Source: Daphnia carinata (lineage: Eukaryota > Arthropoda > Branchiopoda > Diplostraca > Daphniidae). Taken from it: a DNA stretch of 64,000 nucleotides. Numbering within the stretch: position 1 is the stretch's first letter; each line of letters opens with the position of its first letter. Positions 51,410 through 60,748 of this stretch are shown here, in pieces. The position numbers and the translations under genes are program-made. The stretch is from the NCBI RefSeq assembly GCF_022539665.2, contig NC_081334.1, forward strand, positions 8,216,424 to 8,280,423, given 5' to 3'. The notes beneath the pieces were generated by a model that worked only from the letters and a program-made list of their open reading frames with translations, made no database searches and was not told the origin of the DNA.

Positions 51410-51774
51410 TGTCACGCTCGATTTGGTACCATAGCCTCTAACTTAGTGATGGGTTTCACTAAAAGTGAGGATAACTGCTCTGATGACTCCTTCGACACAA
51501 GAGTGCAGCAGAAATGAGTCTCCACTGTTGGTGATTTTCTCTAGGTTATATTATCACAAAACAGTGCTCACACCCGACTACATTCAAGGCAAGGACTACA
51601 CTACTCTACTAGGGAGAAGAACACATATAGGTTGCGTCGATCATTGTCCCTAGAGGTAGTATTACTCTGGGGTAAGGTAAGGTTAAAGATAAATGAAGGG
51701 CAAGCTAGGTTAAATACTAACAATTAATCAGCTAGGGTTAGCTATTACACCAATATTAAAAAGGCGATGTTACA
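51410..51774 (-). repeat. 5' LTR of the nested element, 365 bp
   Basis: It has TG..CA ends on the minus strand and is almost identical to 45691-46058. It is followed outward by the duplicated ATAT target. Confidence 0.93.
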
Positions 51775-52419
51775 ATATAACAAGTGCGCCAAAGAAAGAC
51801 GATATGCGGTAGACGATAAGTGTTATTGGATATTCGCGTAGTTAAAGATGGGGATAGCAAGAAATTCACTTCTAAATATAAAGGACCATATAGGATAGTG
51901 AAAGTATATTCTAATAATACTGTAGATATAACAGATAACTCTTATATCTGTCAACGTACTCACGTTAACAGATTAAAACCTTTGTACGAAACAATGCTTT
52001 GGAAGACCGAGCATTGTCCTCCATTTGAGACCCCTTTTGAGTTTGAGAGTCGATTTCGTAAAACGATTTCAACTCAAACAATTGACTTATCGAAAAACGA
52101 GGATGGGCTTATAGATGAATTTAATGACTTGTGTGATGTCCAAGAAATTGTAAACCCTTCTGTCGTAAACACCACACTTCTGGATGAAGATACGAAAGTA
52201 CACACCGGAAATGGATTTAAAAACCAGCAATCTCAAACGACGGAAAATAATCCAAATTCCATGGAATTATCAATGAAGACGGATTTCATTCAACGGAATT
52301 CACAAGATTCTGAAACTTCTCATGAAAATTTGAAAAAAGATGATCATCAAACAGTCTCGAACACCGGACGTCCACAAAGAACTCGCAGGAAGCCTATTCG
52401 ATACACCGCTGGATTTTAA
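51775..52419 (+). pseudogene. pol: Integrase C-terminal part of the large element, 3' of the nested insertion
   Basis: After the duplicated ATAT target, the pol frame resumes (ERRYAVDD), with a one-base shift near 51815. KYKGPYRIVKV and RTHVNRLKPLYE match the GPY/F-type C-terminal domain of Gypsy integrases. A Gln/Asn/Thr-rich acidic tail ends with GRPQRTRRKPIRYTAGF, a basic end typical of Gypsy pol. The stop is at 52417-52419. Confidence 0.8.
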
Positions 52420-52462
52420 TTTGAAACTTTTCATCTCTGATTTAATGATGGAAAGAACAGAC

Positions 52463-52500
52463 TATATAAGCCCGTGACACTCGGTAACAGATATTCAACA
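52463..52500 (+). promoter_or_regulatory. Candidate internal promoter upstream of accessory ORF A
   Basis: TATATAAG at 52463-52470 is followed about 26-30 nt later by GATATTCAACAG, an initiator-like context. The accessory ORF A ATG is at 52528. The box lies just after the pol stop and would drive a short transcript for the accessory genes separately from the LTR. Function is inferred from motif spacing. Confidence 0.45.
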
Positions 52501-52527
52501 GTTCGCATTTGCTGAGTTGATTATAAC

Positions 52528-53067
52528 ATGGATTCTCAAGACACTGTTGAATTAAACGAGTGGGATATCGCCCAAACCATCGAAGTGGCGATGACTTCGC
52601 AATTGTCCATGGGAGAGGAAGAGCCTGCGGAAAAAAAGTGCAAGTTTGAAGAAGAAAAAATAGAAAGCACCGACGAAGAAGAAGAAATCAAGAGGGAGAA
52701 GGATGCAGAGGAGTTTCTGTATCCAGCAGTGACTGAAGAACAAAGAAAATATAGAGATGAAACCGATTAGTATTGTGATGAAATGTTGGAATCGTACCGA
52801 AGCCCAGAAGGCCATTCTGAGGATTCAGAAGACGAACACAACTGGCGTAAAGAAAAGAGGCGTTTCAACAGGGAAATGCGGAAGCGGACCAGGGATTTGG
52901 CGGACGAACTTCAACTCCATATTAGCCAAGAAAATTGGAGAAAAGCAGTTGTGAAATTGAAAAGAATTTTGGATCTGAACCCTGAGAACAGGAGCCCACC
53001 TCTCTACGGATGGTTTCCTGAGGATTGGAATCCTCACTACCGTTGCAGATTCTGCAAGAATAATTAA
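52528..53067 (+). pseudogene. Accessory ORF A of the large element, about 179 codons, one in-frame stop
   Basis: ATG at 52528 opens an acidic protein (MDSQDTVELNEWD, then Glu/Lys-rich, EEEKIESTDEEEEIKREKD). TAG at 52768-52770 interrupts it; the same frame continues to TAA at 53065-53067. The distal part is basic (WRKEKRRFNREMRKR) and then carries a domain at about codons 115-176 with two helices, a tryptophan (ENW), VVKLKRILDLNPENRSPP, two spaced tryptophans and a terminal CRFC. The same domain, alignable without gaps, ends accessory ORF B at 54383-54961. I recognise no family; a short TPR-like helix pair is one reading. Lying after pol and before env, it is in the place of retroviral accessory genes. 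Confidence 0.6.
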
Positions 53068-53526
53068 AGAAGAAAGACAGCTGAAGATTTTATCGTCTTT
53101 ATAAAAATTTATTTCTTTGTTGTAGTGCTTTTCTTGTGGCCATATTATTCCTTGTGGTCATATTATTCCTTTGGTTTATGTGTTATTTTTCTTATGATTC
53201 TATTCTTGTGTCCCTTTGTCAACTTTTAACATCTCTTGAATTCGCTTATCCGACAAACAATATAATTGTCATTTAGATACAAATTTTGGGTATACAATTT
53301 TTATTTTTTGGCTCTTACGGATTATAATAAAAGAAAAAAAGAGTTTTTCTTTTCTTTAACGAGCCACAGTTGGTGAAGACATTGGAAATTTTTTTAAAAT
53401 AATGAATAAAAGAAATTCAAAAATAGCAAAAGGAAGAGTAGTGTTACACTACTGTATTAGAAATTGGATAAGCGAACGGCAAAGGTGCGAATACAGGACG
53501 ATATATATATATATTTTTTCAAATAT

Positions 53527-53955
53527 TGTCACGAGTAGAAATTGTACGTATCCCAAACGTAGTTGGGATAGACGTTAGCTTATCGTAAGCATGATCTGTA
53601 CGAAGTAGGAGAGACGTTATTTGCCTGTGAGAGAGTACGGTTGGTATGGGATTGTGTGTGTGTGTGGAAGTTGGATTTGTGTTACGAGCTTGGTAGGGTA
53701 TGAGTATGTGAGTGCGTGTAAGAGTTGAATTTGTGCCCTATTCGGCTTATGCTAGTGTGCCTGGGCTTGTGTGCTTGTGTCTTTGACGCGGTGTGGTGTT
53801 GGACACTATCAGCGTAGTTAAGTGTAGAGTAGTCACTGATAGTGGAGGTAGGTCGGTGCGCTATGCTGTCGTATTGTGACCAGCCAGTGAACCGACTGGC
53901 ATCCATGTCGGGAACTCTAGCGACGTGAACGGCCCCTGATTGCGTACCCGCGACA
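53527..53955. mobile_element. Solo LTR, 429 bp, inserted between the accessory ORFs
   Basis: The segment starts TGTCACGAGTAG and ends CCCGCGACA, with ATAT at 53523-53526 and again at 53956-53959. TG..CA ends plus a 4-bp duplication mark an LTR left by recombination between two LTRs. Its GC and GTGT-rich composition differs from the AT-rich host element. It belongs to a third family, different from both LTR pairs in the window. Orientation is not certain. Confidence 0.75.
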
Positions 53956-54382
53956 ATATATATAAATAGAAGTTGACCATAATTTGTTCTGTTTCTTATA
54001 GTTATTTTTAAGTTGTACGAATTGTTAATTCTGTTATATATATATATGTTTATTATATATGAATTTTTTTTTTATGCTTGTACTTCTTGGAATTTGTAAT
54101 ATGTTCTCTTCTAAATGTTGTCCTATACGGTTACATTTTCGCTTACTTCGCATCAACAAACAAAGAGTTGCTTACAACATCAAGAAAAAAAACAAAAAAA
54201 CAATCAAATCGGACGTTAAACGTGTCGTTTTTGGAATAGAAATGGAAAAATTCCAAGAAGTTGTTTCAAGATCGCTGACGACAACGTTAATTGCATATAT
54301 AACAAACGTGGGCATACGGAGGAAAATCAATCCTTTTTCACAACTTGTGAAAAATCGTTCTACTTAAAAGAAAAGAAGAAAA

Positions 54383-54961
54383 ATGCCTAAGGACAACGAC
54401 AGGAGTTATAGGCTGTCACCCTACACAACTCGTCGGCATAGTTCCGACAGATCGTGGCGACTTCGACCAGAAAATCCGAGTGAGCCAGAAGCGGGGCCAT
54501 CCGTCACCCGTCGCACCCCACCTGGTTCACCCCAGGTCCTTTTTCCACCTCAGGTGCATTTTCCACCCCGGTTCCGTGTTTCACCCCGAGTCCCACCCAA
54601 CCCGGCTCCACCTCAGACGGCACCCAACCCGTTGCGTCTGCGGCCCATCACTACACTTCTTGCGGAATCTACTCACGCTCACCCGGATCCCACCTGGACT
54701 ACCCGACATGCACTACACGAGCGCGAACTAAACGTTCGCACAATGGTTTTGAAACTAGAACTAAATTCCGCAATCAACAGAAAACATTGGCAAAGGACTG
54801 TCGAGATCCTTCAACAAATTCTTGAACTGGATCCGCAAAATCGCATGCCTCCACCGCAAGATTGGCTACTATCGAGTTGGTGGGTGCAGGACGTCTGCCC
54901 TACCTGCGGACGGCCCGGAAGGCGCCCCAATGGACCGATGGTCATAACCATCGATGATTAA
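54383..54961 (+). CDS. Accessory ORF B of the large element, 192 aa, intact
   Basis: ATG at 54383 to TAA at 54959-54961, uninterrupted. The N-terminal half is basic, then proline-rich (FPPQVHFPPRFRVSPRV, VPPNPAPPQTAPNP, residues about 45-90). The C-terminal domain (114-175) matches ORF A: RE..RT start, ELNSAINRKHW, VEILQQILELDPQNRMPP, a W....W pair and CPTC. About 23 of 62 aligned residues are identical without gaps. A Gly/Arg/Pro tail follows. The ORF is GC-richer than its surroundings. No family recognised; the proline-rich half plus a CxxC-ended helical domain suggests a protein- or nucleic-acid-binding regulator (inference). That it is open while nearby genes are broken may be chance or constraint. 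Confidence 0.65.
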   Translation: MPKDNDRSYRLSPYTTRRHSSDRSWRLRPENPSEPEAGPSVTRRTPPGSPQVLFPPQVHFPPRFRVSPRVPPNPAPPQTAPNPLRLRPITTLLAESTHAHPDPTWTTRHALHERELNVRTMVLKLELNSAINRKHWQRTVEILQQILELDPQNRMPPPQDWLLSSWWVQDVCPTCGRPGRRPNGPMVITIDD

Positions 54962-55393
54962 CCTTTCGTTGTATTGTTTTCTTTATACTAATATTTTTCT
55001 CCACATTCGTTTCTTTTATAATTGTATCTTTTGTTTTCTTTTGTAGTCAATTATCTATTATATACAGACTTTTGATTCTACATTTGTATTTGTATTCTCT
55101 TAACATTGAAAAGAAAGGATAAAAAAAGATAAAAAATAAAGGTGGTCTTACGTCATGATATATATATCACCTGATGTATATACAAATCACCTGTGTTAAA
55201 AAAAAAAAAAAATAAAATAATGATAATGGAATGGATAAGAGAATACATAATTGCTTTGATGTGCAATTTGCACTTATTTTGTTTTGTACATTATCTCTCA
55301 TTTTGTCTTCCAACTTATTTTTCTTGTGAATTGGCAAACCATAACAATTCTGTTCTATCTTTATTCAAAATATAAAACTATTGTCAGCCATTA

Positions 55394-55579
55394 AATTAGT
55401 GTTTAAGGTGGTTTAGAAAATTTATTGTTTCCACATTTCATAAAATAACAACACTAACACAATACATATTTTATGTAGAAAACAAAAATTAGTGTTTAAG
55501 GTAGTTTAGAAAATTTATTTTTTCCACATTCCCTAAGATAACAACATTAACACAATAAATATTTTGTGTAGAACAAAAA
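55394..55579 (+). repeat. Two tandem copies of a 93-bp unit
   Basis: AATTAGTGTTTAAGG starts at 55394 and again at 55487. Both copies continue with GTTTAGAAAATTTATT, TTCCACATT and ACAACA.TAACACAATA. The copies are similar but not identical, so the duplication is not brand new. Confidence 0.85.
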
Positions 55580-56340
55580 AAAAACTTTTTCTTATAGTTG
55601 CACAAAATTATTTTCCACACACAACTCTTCTTTCTCCTGCACCTCCAAGCCACTTTTTTTTACGTCTTCTTATTGAATGTAGCCAACGCCCAGATTTTTC
55701 TCCAACACGTCTCTCGTTTTCCACTTCTTTTCACTTCTCTTTCCTGTTGCACACTGAATATATTCCAACACTTCGCAGCAAGTGGGGAAACATGCTTCCT
55801 TCGTTGAGTTTTATCAGCTCCTTTTCACACTTCTTTTTACTTTTCTTTCTTCTTCCATACTGGAGCTGTTCAAACACCTTGCAACTAGCTAAGAACTATA
55901 TTCCCTTTCATCGAGTTTTATCAGCTCCCTTTCACACCTCCTTCCATTTCCTTCTTCTTGAATGTTGGAGCATTCCAACACTTCGAAACACATAGTGTAA
56001 AATATTTGTGCTTCCTTTTTTTCCGGAGGGCAACTAACAAGCCTTCCCTTCCACTCGCGTTCATCTTTCAAAAATTCCTTGTTCCCCTCCAAGCGCGTTG
56101 GCTCCGCCCACCTGTTCTTGTTTCACATTTTTCCCCTCCATTTCTAGCAAAGTCCCTTTTTTCCCTTGCGTTGGACTTGAAAAAATCGAAAATCTGAGTT
56201 TGACCTTTGGCGCACGGACTTTTTCCGCCGTAAAATTTAAAACGTTTCTTTTCTTCTCCGCATAATTAGACTGAACACTCTTTTGCAATTATTTCTTTCT
56301 GATAAATACGAGCATCTTCTCCTCTTTCCAATGATACCAC
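55580..56340 (+). repeat. Pyrimidine-rich leader with imperfect repeats of about 108 bp before env
   Basis: Strong C/T bias on the plus strand. GAGTTTTATCAGCTCC occurs at about 55805 and 55913, and variants of TTCTTCTT..TGGAGC.TTC.AACAC follow each. No credible coding frame is present. The tract may hold splice acceptors for an env transcript (inference). Confidence 0.6.
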
Positions 56341-56657
56341 TTTCGATTAAAAATAAATTTTTTCTTCTGCCCGAAAACACAGTTATAATGCGATGCCCTT
56401 TATTTTTCTATCTTTTGCCGTAGCGCAGCTACTGAAAAGCCGACGGAAAACCGTTGACCTTTCAAAGCCGTCGGAAAATTTTTCACTTTTACTTTCTTTT
56501 CTCTTCTTTCTTTGCCTTTTATTTTATTTCAACTATATATATATAATCAAAAATATTTAAAAAAAAACTCAATGTCGATATAGAACATTTTTGGCCACTG
56601 CTCTGTTTAAATTTTTCTTATGTATTGTATTTTTTTGTATTTCTGACATATGTAGAA

Positions 56658-58353
56658 ATGTCGCCTTTTCCAATTGTGTTACTGCTATGTCTTTATGGGC
56701 TTCACGTTCGAGCCTTTGAAACGACCGTATGCGATTGTACTGAATCGTCGAAAATGGGAATAATTCAATTTTCGGATGACGATTGTCATCCGGAAATAAA
56801 TGATACGTACAATGATACACTCCGTTGACGTACAATATTCAGTGCATAGTGAAGTTCGCGCCGCAGTTCAATTTCCTGGATATATTTGTGCGAAGTGGAA
56901 ACAAATTCGACATGTCACCATGAATTTTTTTGGACAATTGGTAATTGTGCCGGATAAAGTTCCACTTGACACTACACCAAATGAGTGCAACGATATGATT
57001 AACAGTCTTCGGTGCGAAAATCAAAAATGACTGCTGCGGAAAATAAATTTATATTTGACCGTGAACCTGAAATTTTCGGTCATTGGTTACAAACGATCGA
57101 TGTGGAAATTATTAATTGTGTGCTCGAAAAAATTCGCCTATATCAAGATGTGTAAGATAGACATTTTTTCTACGCCGATAGGAATTGCTTCTGCCTCAAC
57201 AGGTCATTTGTCGCATAATCATCTGACATTAGTTTGGGACAAAACATATCCGCAACGACCTGAACCCAAAGCTCATCTCATCGAATCTGGAATTGGGAAA
57301 TTAATTCGAAAAACGGGAAATGATAAAATTTTTCGCCTTCAAGATGACAAAAAACAATTGGATTTTCATTTAACTTTTCAGCCGCGTTGTATTCCCATAC
57401 AAAACTCTTGTTCAAGGAAATCTGATGCCTTTAATATTCTCGGCCAATCAAAACTCTTCGTTACAACGGCGGCCATCATGGAAAATTTGTCGACAATAAC
57501 ATTGTCGGACCCCGCGCCACCTAGCGGCCAGAATTTGGACCATCCTGCTAATTTACAATATGTTCGTGATCAACTTACGGACCATGAAAATGAATTATCA
57601 CGATTAATTCAAATCTTACAGTGTGATTCAAGAAATGCCAAACACGTAAGAGCAATTATTGCGGCACAATATAATGGTTGGTTAGCTGCTTCGCATCTAG
57701 ATCTACCCAAGTGCACAAAATTACAAGCTTTCGGAAAAACCGCTATTGTCATCTCGTGCAAACCTTTAAATGTGACTTTCGAAACCGTCGTAACATCTTG
57801 CGGACCGCAACCAAAATTTAAAAATTATACAATTAACCTGGACGGTTGGGAACTCATTAAATTTTCGCCGTGTTATTAGACCAATGGATTTGTGAACTTC
57901 AATGACATTCCTTATCCGTTTCGCAATAACACTTGGAAGCCCGTGAACGCAAGTATCGTGTTACCGGTACAATCTCTTGCGCATTCTTTTCGGTATGAAG
58001 ACGTGAAATTTTTCGACTATGAACATAAAAGTAACCCTGCGTATAGTGAAACTATTATGGATCATATAAGTATAATGGCTGATATTGCCGCAGCGATGAA
58101 TGAACATTCGCCGAGTGAGTTTTCAACAAATAATCGACCAAGTGTGACCAACGCTTTATTATCAGCCTCTGGAGTGAACACTTATACTAGCTGGTGGGAA
58201 ACTATTAAAAATTATTTCTTCATTGGTGTACTCTGCCTCCTGGGTCTTCTTTTCTTACGCATCTGTTACGGTTGTGGATTTTTTGGACTCATCTGCAAGC
58301 TATGCTTTCGCCCAGTTCAAGAACCGGAATCGGATTTCGCTTATCAAGTCTGA
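56658..58353 (+). pseudogene. env: env-like membrane glycoprotein gene, degenerate
   Basis: It starts with a signal peptide (MSPFPIVLLLCLYGLHVRA) and a CDC motif. The frame then changes near 56820, near 57028 and near 57150. A long distal segment (about 57154-58353) with paired cysteines and several N-x-S/T sites is interrupted by TAG at 57877-57879. It ends in a transmembrane helix (YFFIGVLCLLGLLFL) and a Cys-rich, Pro/Glu cytoplasmic tail. Size, topology and position next to the 3' LTR are those of an envelope captured by an LTR element. The viral glycoprotein class is not assigned. It is clearly broken in this copy. Confidence 0.7.
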
Positions 58354-58386
58354 TTACGGGACATAATCTCGCACCGCCGGGAGTGA

Positions 58387-59349
58387 TGTAACGAAGTCAC
58401 CAAAATACAACTTTTTATTATATTTTATCTTCATTGTTTGTTTGCTTTATATTAAAATTATATACTATGTTCTATATTTAAAGTATACATTATAAATATA
58501 GTAATTCAAGTGTCATTGACATTTCCTTGAATTCTATTTTTATATTATACTTTACATCCTGCTTATTGCTGATTGGATGAGCTTCATGCGTAGAACATCG
58601 CGCCATACATTTCCATGAATAGGAAATGTTGCTGCGTGAGATATTCAATAACTTATATCCGGAGCATATCTGTCGGAAATGCTATGTTTCCCTCAAACAT
58701 GTAAAAAGTATAAAAGGATGCCCTTTTTGTTCCCAAAAGTTAGTTCTACAGTTCTTCAGTAATCTTCAATTCTCTTCAGTTCTTTCTTGTTTTAATTCCA
58801 GTTCCAGTTCTAGTTTTTATTCTTAATGCTACAAGTGCTGTTTAATTCTTAAAATCTAGTGAGTTTAATTTGTATCTTATTCAATAATTATTGTGAGTGC
58901 TCTTCATCGTTTCTTGTGCGACTGACAGCCTTACTATCTTTATTTTTCCCGTATAACATTTACCATCTACAGCGGTGACGGTAAGCTTAAAAACGCATAA
59001 CTCCACTTATTATTCTCGTTTCCCATTTATATCGTATAATTGTGTATTCTCTTTATTATTCTTTCGGCCTATTAGAATAAAATATATAAGAAAAATACTA
59101 AGGATGCTTCTGAATTTTTTTTTTGCGTAAAAACTCACCACCAGCTGGCGTTTAGTAAAACATGTGGAAGTGTCTACGACCCAGGAAGTTGAGCATTTGT
59201 TCTTTTTTTTTTTTTTTTGCCCTAAATTTGGCAGCCATCTTTCGCAATATAGCGGCATTGTGGTAACGCCTTCCGAGTTCATTTTCTTATTATAATTTGT
59301 CTTAAATAACGTAAAGTCATTCTTTCAATTACTAAAAGAATGCTTTACA
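58387..59349 (+). repeat. 3' LTR of the large element, 963 bp
   Basis: It has the same ends as the 5' LTR, TATAAAAG at 58709-58716 and AATAAA at 59076-59081. It is longer because of a 160-bp insertion just after the poly(A) signal. Several point differences and small indels separate it from the 5' copy. Confidence 0.9.
59087..59246. mobile_element. 160-bp insertion in the 3' LTR
   Basis: It is absent from the 5' LTR. It is flanked by ATATA at 59082-59086 and 59247-59251, which looks like a 5-bp duplication. It contains two T runs (10 and about 18). No coding content; origin unknown. Confidence 0.6.
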
Positions 59350-59529
59350 TATATGACAACGTTGTACTACAAGCAGACGAGTATTACAAGCTCAAATTGT
59401 ACATCCTACTACGTTATGGATCGTTAAAGTTATTTGTTGTAAGCGGTGTTTGTTTGACTCAGGTAAGTGACGTTTTGGTTTTGTTAGTTTCAGTAATATT
59501 AGAATTTTTTTAGTACCTAGGTTCCCAGA

Positions 59530-59970
59530 CAACACGTCTGGGTTTTTCCGGGATAAAAACCGTCTTTTCGAAAACATAATGTAGGACCGGAAAAAGACGG
59601 CTTTTATCAAGCCCAGACTGGTTCTTCTTTGCCAAAACGTGCGGTCCGAAGCGCAATAAAAGAAACGGTTTTCATCGGGCCCAAACTAGGCATATTTCAT
59701 AACGTTACTCGGTTCGAAACGCCGTGAAAAAGACTGCTTTTATTGGGCCGAAATTAGGGTTTTTAACCGAAATACACATTGTCTGAAACCCATACAACAC
59801 GCCTGGTTTATCTGGGATAAAAACCGTCCTTAAAACTTTATATAGGACCGGATAAGAGACAGCTTTTATCGGTCCAAAATTAGGCATATTTCAAGACTTT
59901 ACGGGGTTCGAAATCCGGTGAAAAAGACGGCTTTTATTGGGCCGAAATTAGAATTTTGAACCAAAATGCA
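59530..59970 (+). repeat. Internal tandem duplication of about 265 bp
   Basis: Unit 1 starts at 59530 (CAACACGTCTGGG) and unit 2 at 59795 (CAACACGCCTGG). Both continue with GGGATAAAAACCGTC, TAGGACCGG, GGCATATTTCA and AAAAAGAC.GCTTTTATTGGG. Unit 2 is shorter. Confidence 0.7.
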
Positions 59971-60401
59971 CAGAGACTAAACTTATTGTCAAGTGGTTTT
60001 TTCTCGTTTTTTGCGAGCTCGAACTCGACTCCCCTTTTTATCAAAATGCCTTATCAAATAGGCGAGAATTAAGCTATTGAAATAAGTGTAAGCGAGAAAA
60101 AACGGAGCCAGGAAAATATATACATTAATTTAGCATAGGAAATCCTCAAAATAAGCACTAGTTATGATAGGACTTAAATATCAAATAATTCTTGTCCTTA
60201 AGAAATTTACAAATCATACTAAGTTTGGAATTAAAAATTTTTTTGCATAATTGGTTTAATTACTTTTGAGGGAACTAGGATTTACCTTAATTTCGACTAC
60301 GTCTTTATGTTTTTAAAATCCTGTTTGGGATCTGTTGTCGAAAAAATTTAAAGTATTCTTCTACATTTTTTATTGTATTGCTCGGGAATATTCATTTTAT
60401 T

Positions 60402-60484
60402 ATGCGTAAAATGGTTCAGTGGAAAGAGCATCTGAAAATGGTACGGTAGACCCGAGTTCGATTCCGGTCACGGCAATCTTTTTT
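60402..60484 (+). repeat. tRNA-like pol III module (tRNA pseudogene or SINE head)
   Basis: TGGTTCAGTGG (60412-60422) is an A box and GTTCGATTC (60456-60464) a B box, at tRNA spacing. The D arm can pair. The acceptor and T stems do not pair well, so it is not a working tRNA. A T run at 60479-60484 is a pol III terminator. Confidence 0.6.
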
Positions 60485-60748
60485 CACATTGCCTTTAATG
60501 TACGGGCGGCCAAAAAACTTTTATTGGCCCAATAAAAGACGTCCTTAGGCCCGACCAAAAGGCGTCTTTACCACCCACGTCACCGTACAAAAAAAACCTA
60601 CAAAATCCCTCTTTTATCCCTGGTTTGGCGGACATAATTACCAGAATTGGTCGCTTTTCAGACCATTCTGGGACGTTTTTAATACGGTAAACACAGTCCC
60701 GTTGACTAGGACAAAAGACGTCTTAAAGACAGAAGTGTGCTGTCTGGG

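Larger units (their letters stand above)
45691..51774 (-). mobile_element. Nested Gypsy-class LTR retrotransposon, 6084 bp
   Basis: LTRs 45691-46058 and 51410-51774 differ at only two small sites. An ATAT duplication (45687-45690 and 51775-51778) flanks the element. It lies antisense inside the integrase-coding region of the large element. In its own orientation the order is gag (51106-50030), protease-RT (about 50060-48507), RNase H, integrase (48531-46239), then the 3' LTR at 46058-45691. No env is present. Five or more inactivating lesions contrast with near-identical LTRs. Confidence 0.93.
38779..59349 (+). mobile_element. Large retrovirus-like Gypsy-class LTR element, about 14.5 kb without the nested insertion
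   Basis: LTRs 38779-39588 and 58387-59349 both start TGTAACGAAGTC and end GCTTTACA. They are flanked by TATA (38775-38778 and 59350-59353), a 4-bp target duplication. Internal order is gag, protease, RT, RNase H, integrase (the Gypsy/retrovirus order), then a candidate promoter, two accessory ORFs and an env-like gene. About 6.1 kb of nested Gypsy element interrupts pol, and a solo LTR lies between the accessory ORFs. LTR copies differ by only several substitutions plus small indels, so insertion is fairly recent, yet most genes carry stops or frameshifts. The 4.2 kb between pol and env is unusually long for a Gypsy element. Confidence 0.88.
59524..60748. mobile_element. Non-autonomous DNA element with CCCAGACARCAC termini, about 1.2 kb
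   Basis: The left end reads CCCAGACAACACGTCTGGG. The right end is its inverted counterpart, GTGCTGTCTGGG. The body has tandem units with GGGATAAAAACCGTC and AAAGACGGCTTTTAT..GGGCC motifs and a tRNA-like module, but no transposase. The right half is repeated in inverse orientation at 62688-62935. Target duplication is unclear. Confidence 0.6.

Noticed and set aside
53682-53906. 74-codon minus-strand frame
   Set aside because: Lies wholly inside the solo LTR and is Thr/Ser/His low complexity from GT-rich DNA.
54059-54367. 102-codon frame just before accessory ORF B
   Set aside because: Low-complexity start in a T run and lysine-rich middle; no likeness to the accessory domain. A third accessory gene cannot be excluded.
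60402-60475. Functional tRNA gene
   Set aside because: A and B boxes are good but the acceptor and T stems do not pair, so it is a tRNA-like pseudogene or SINE head.
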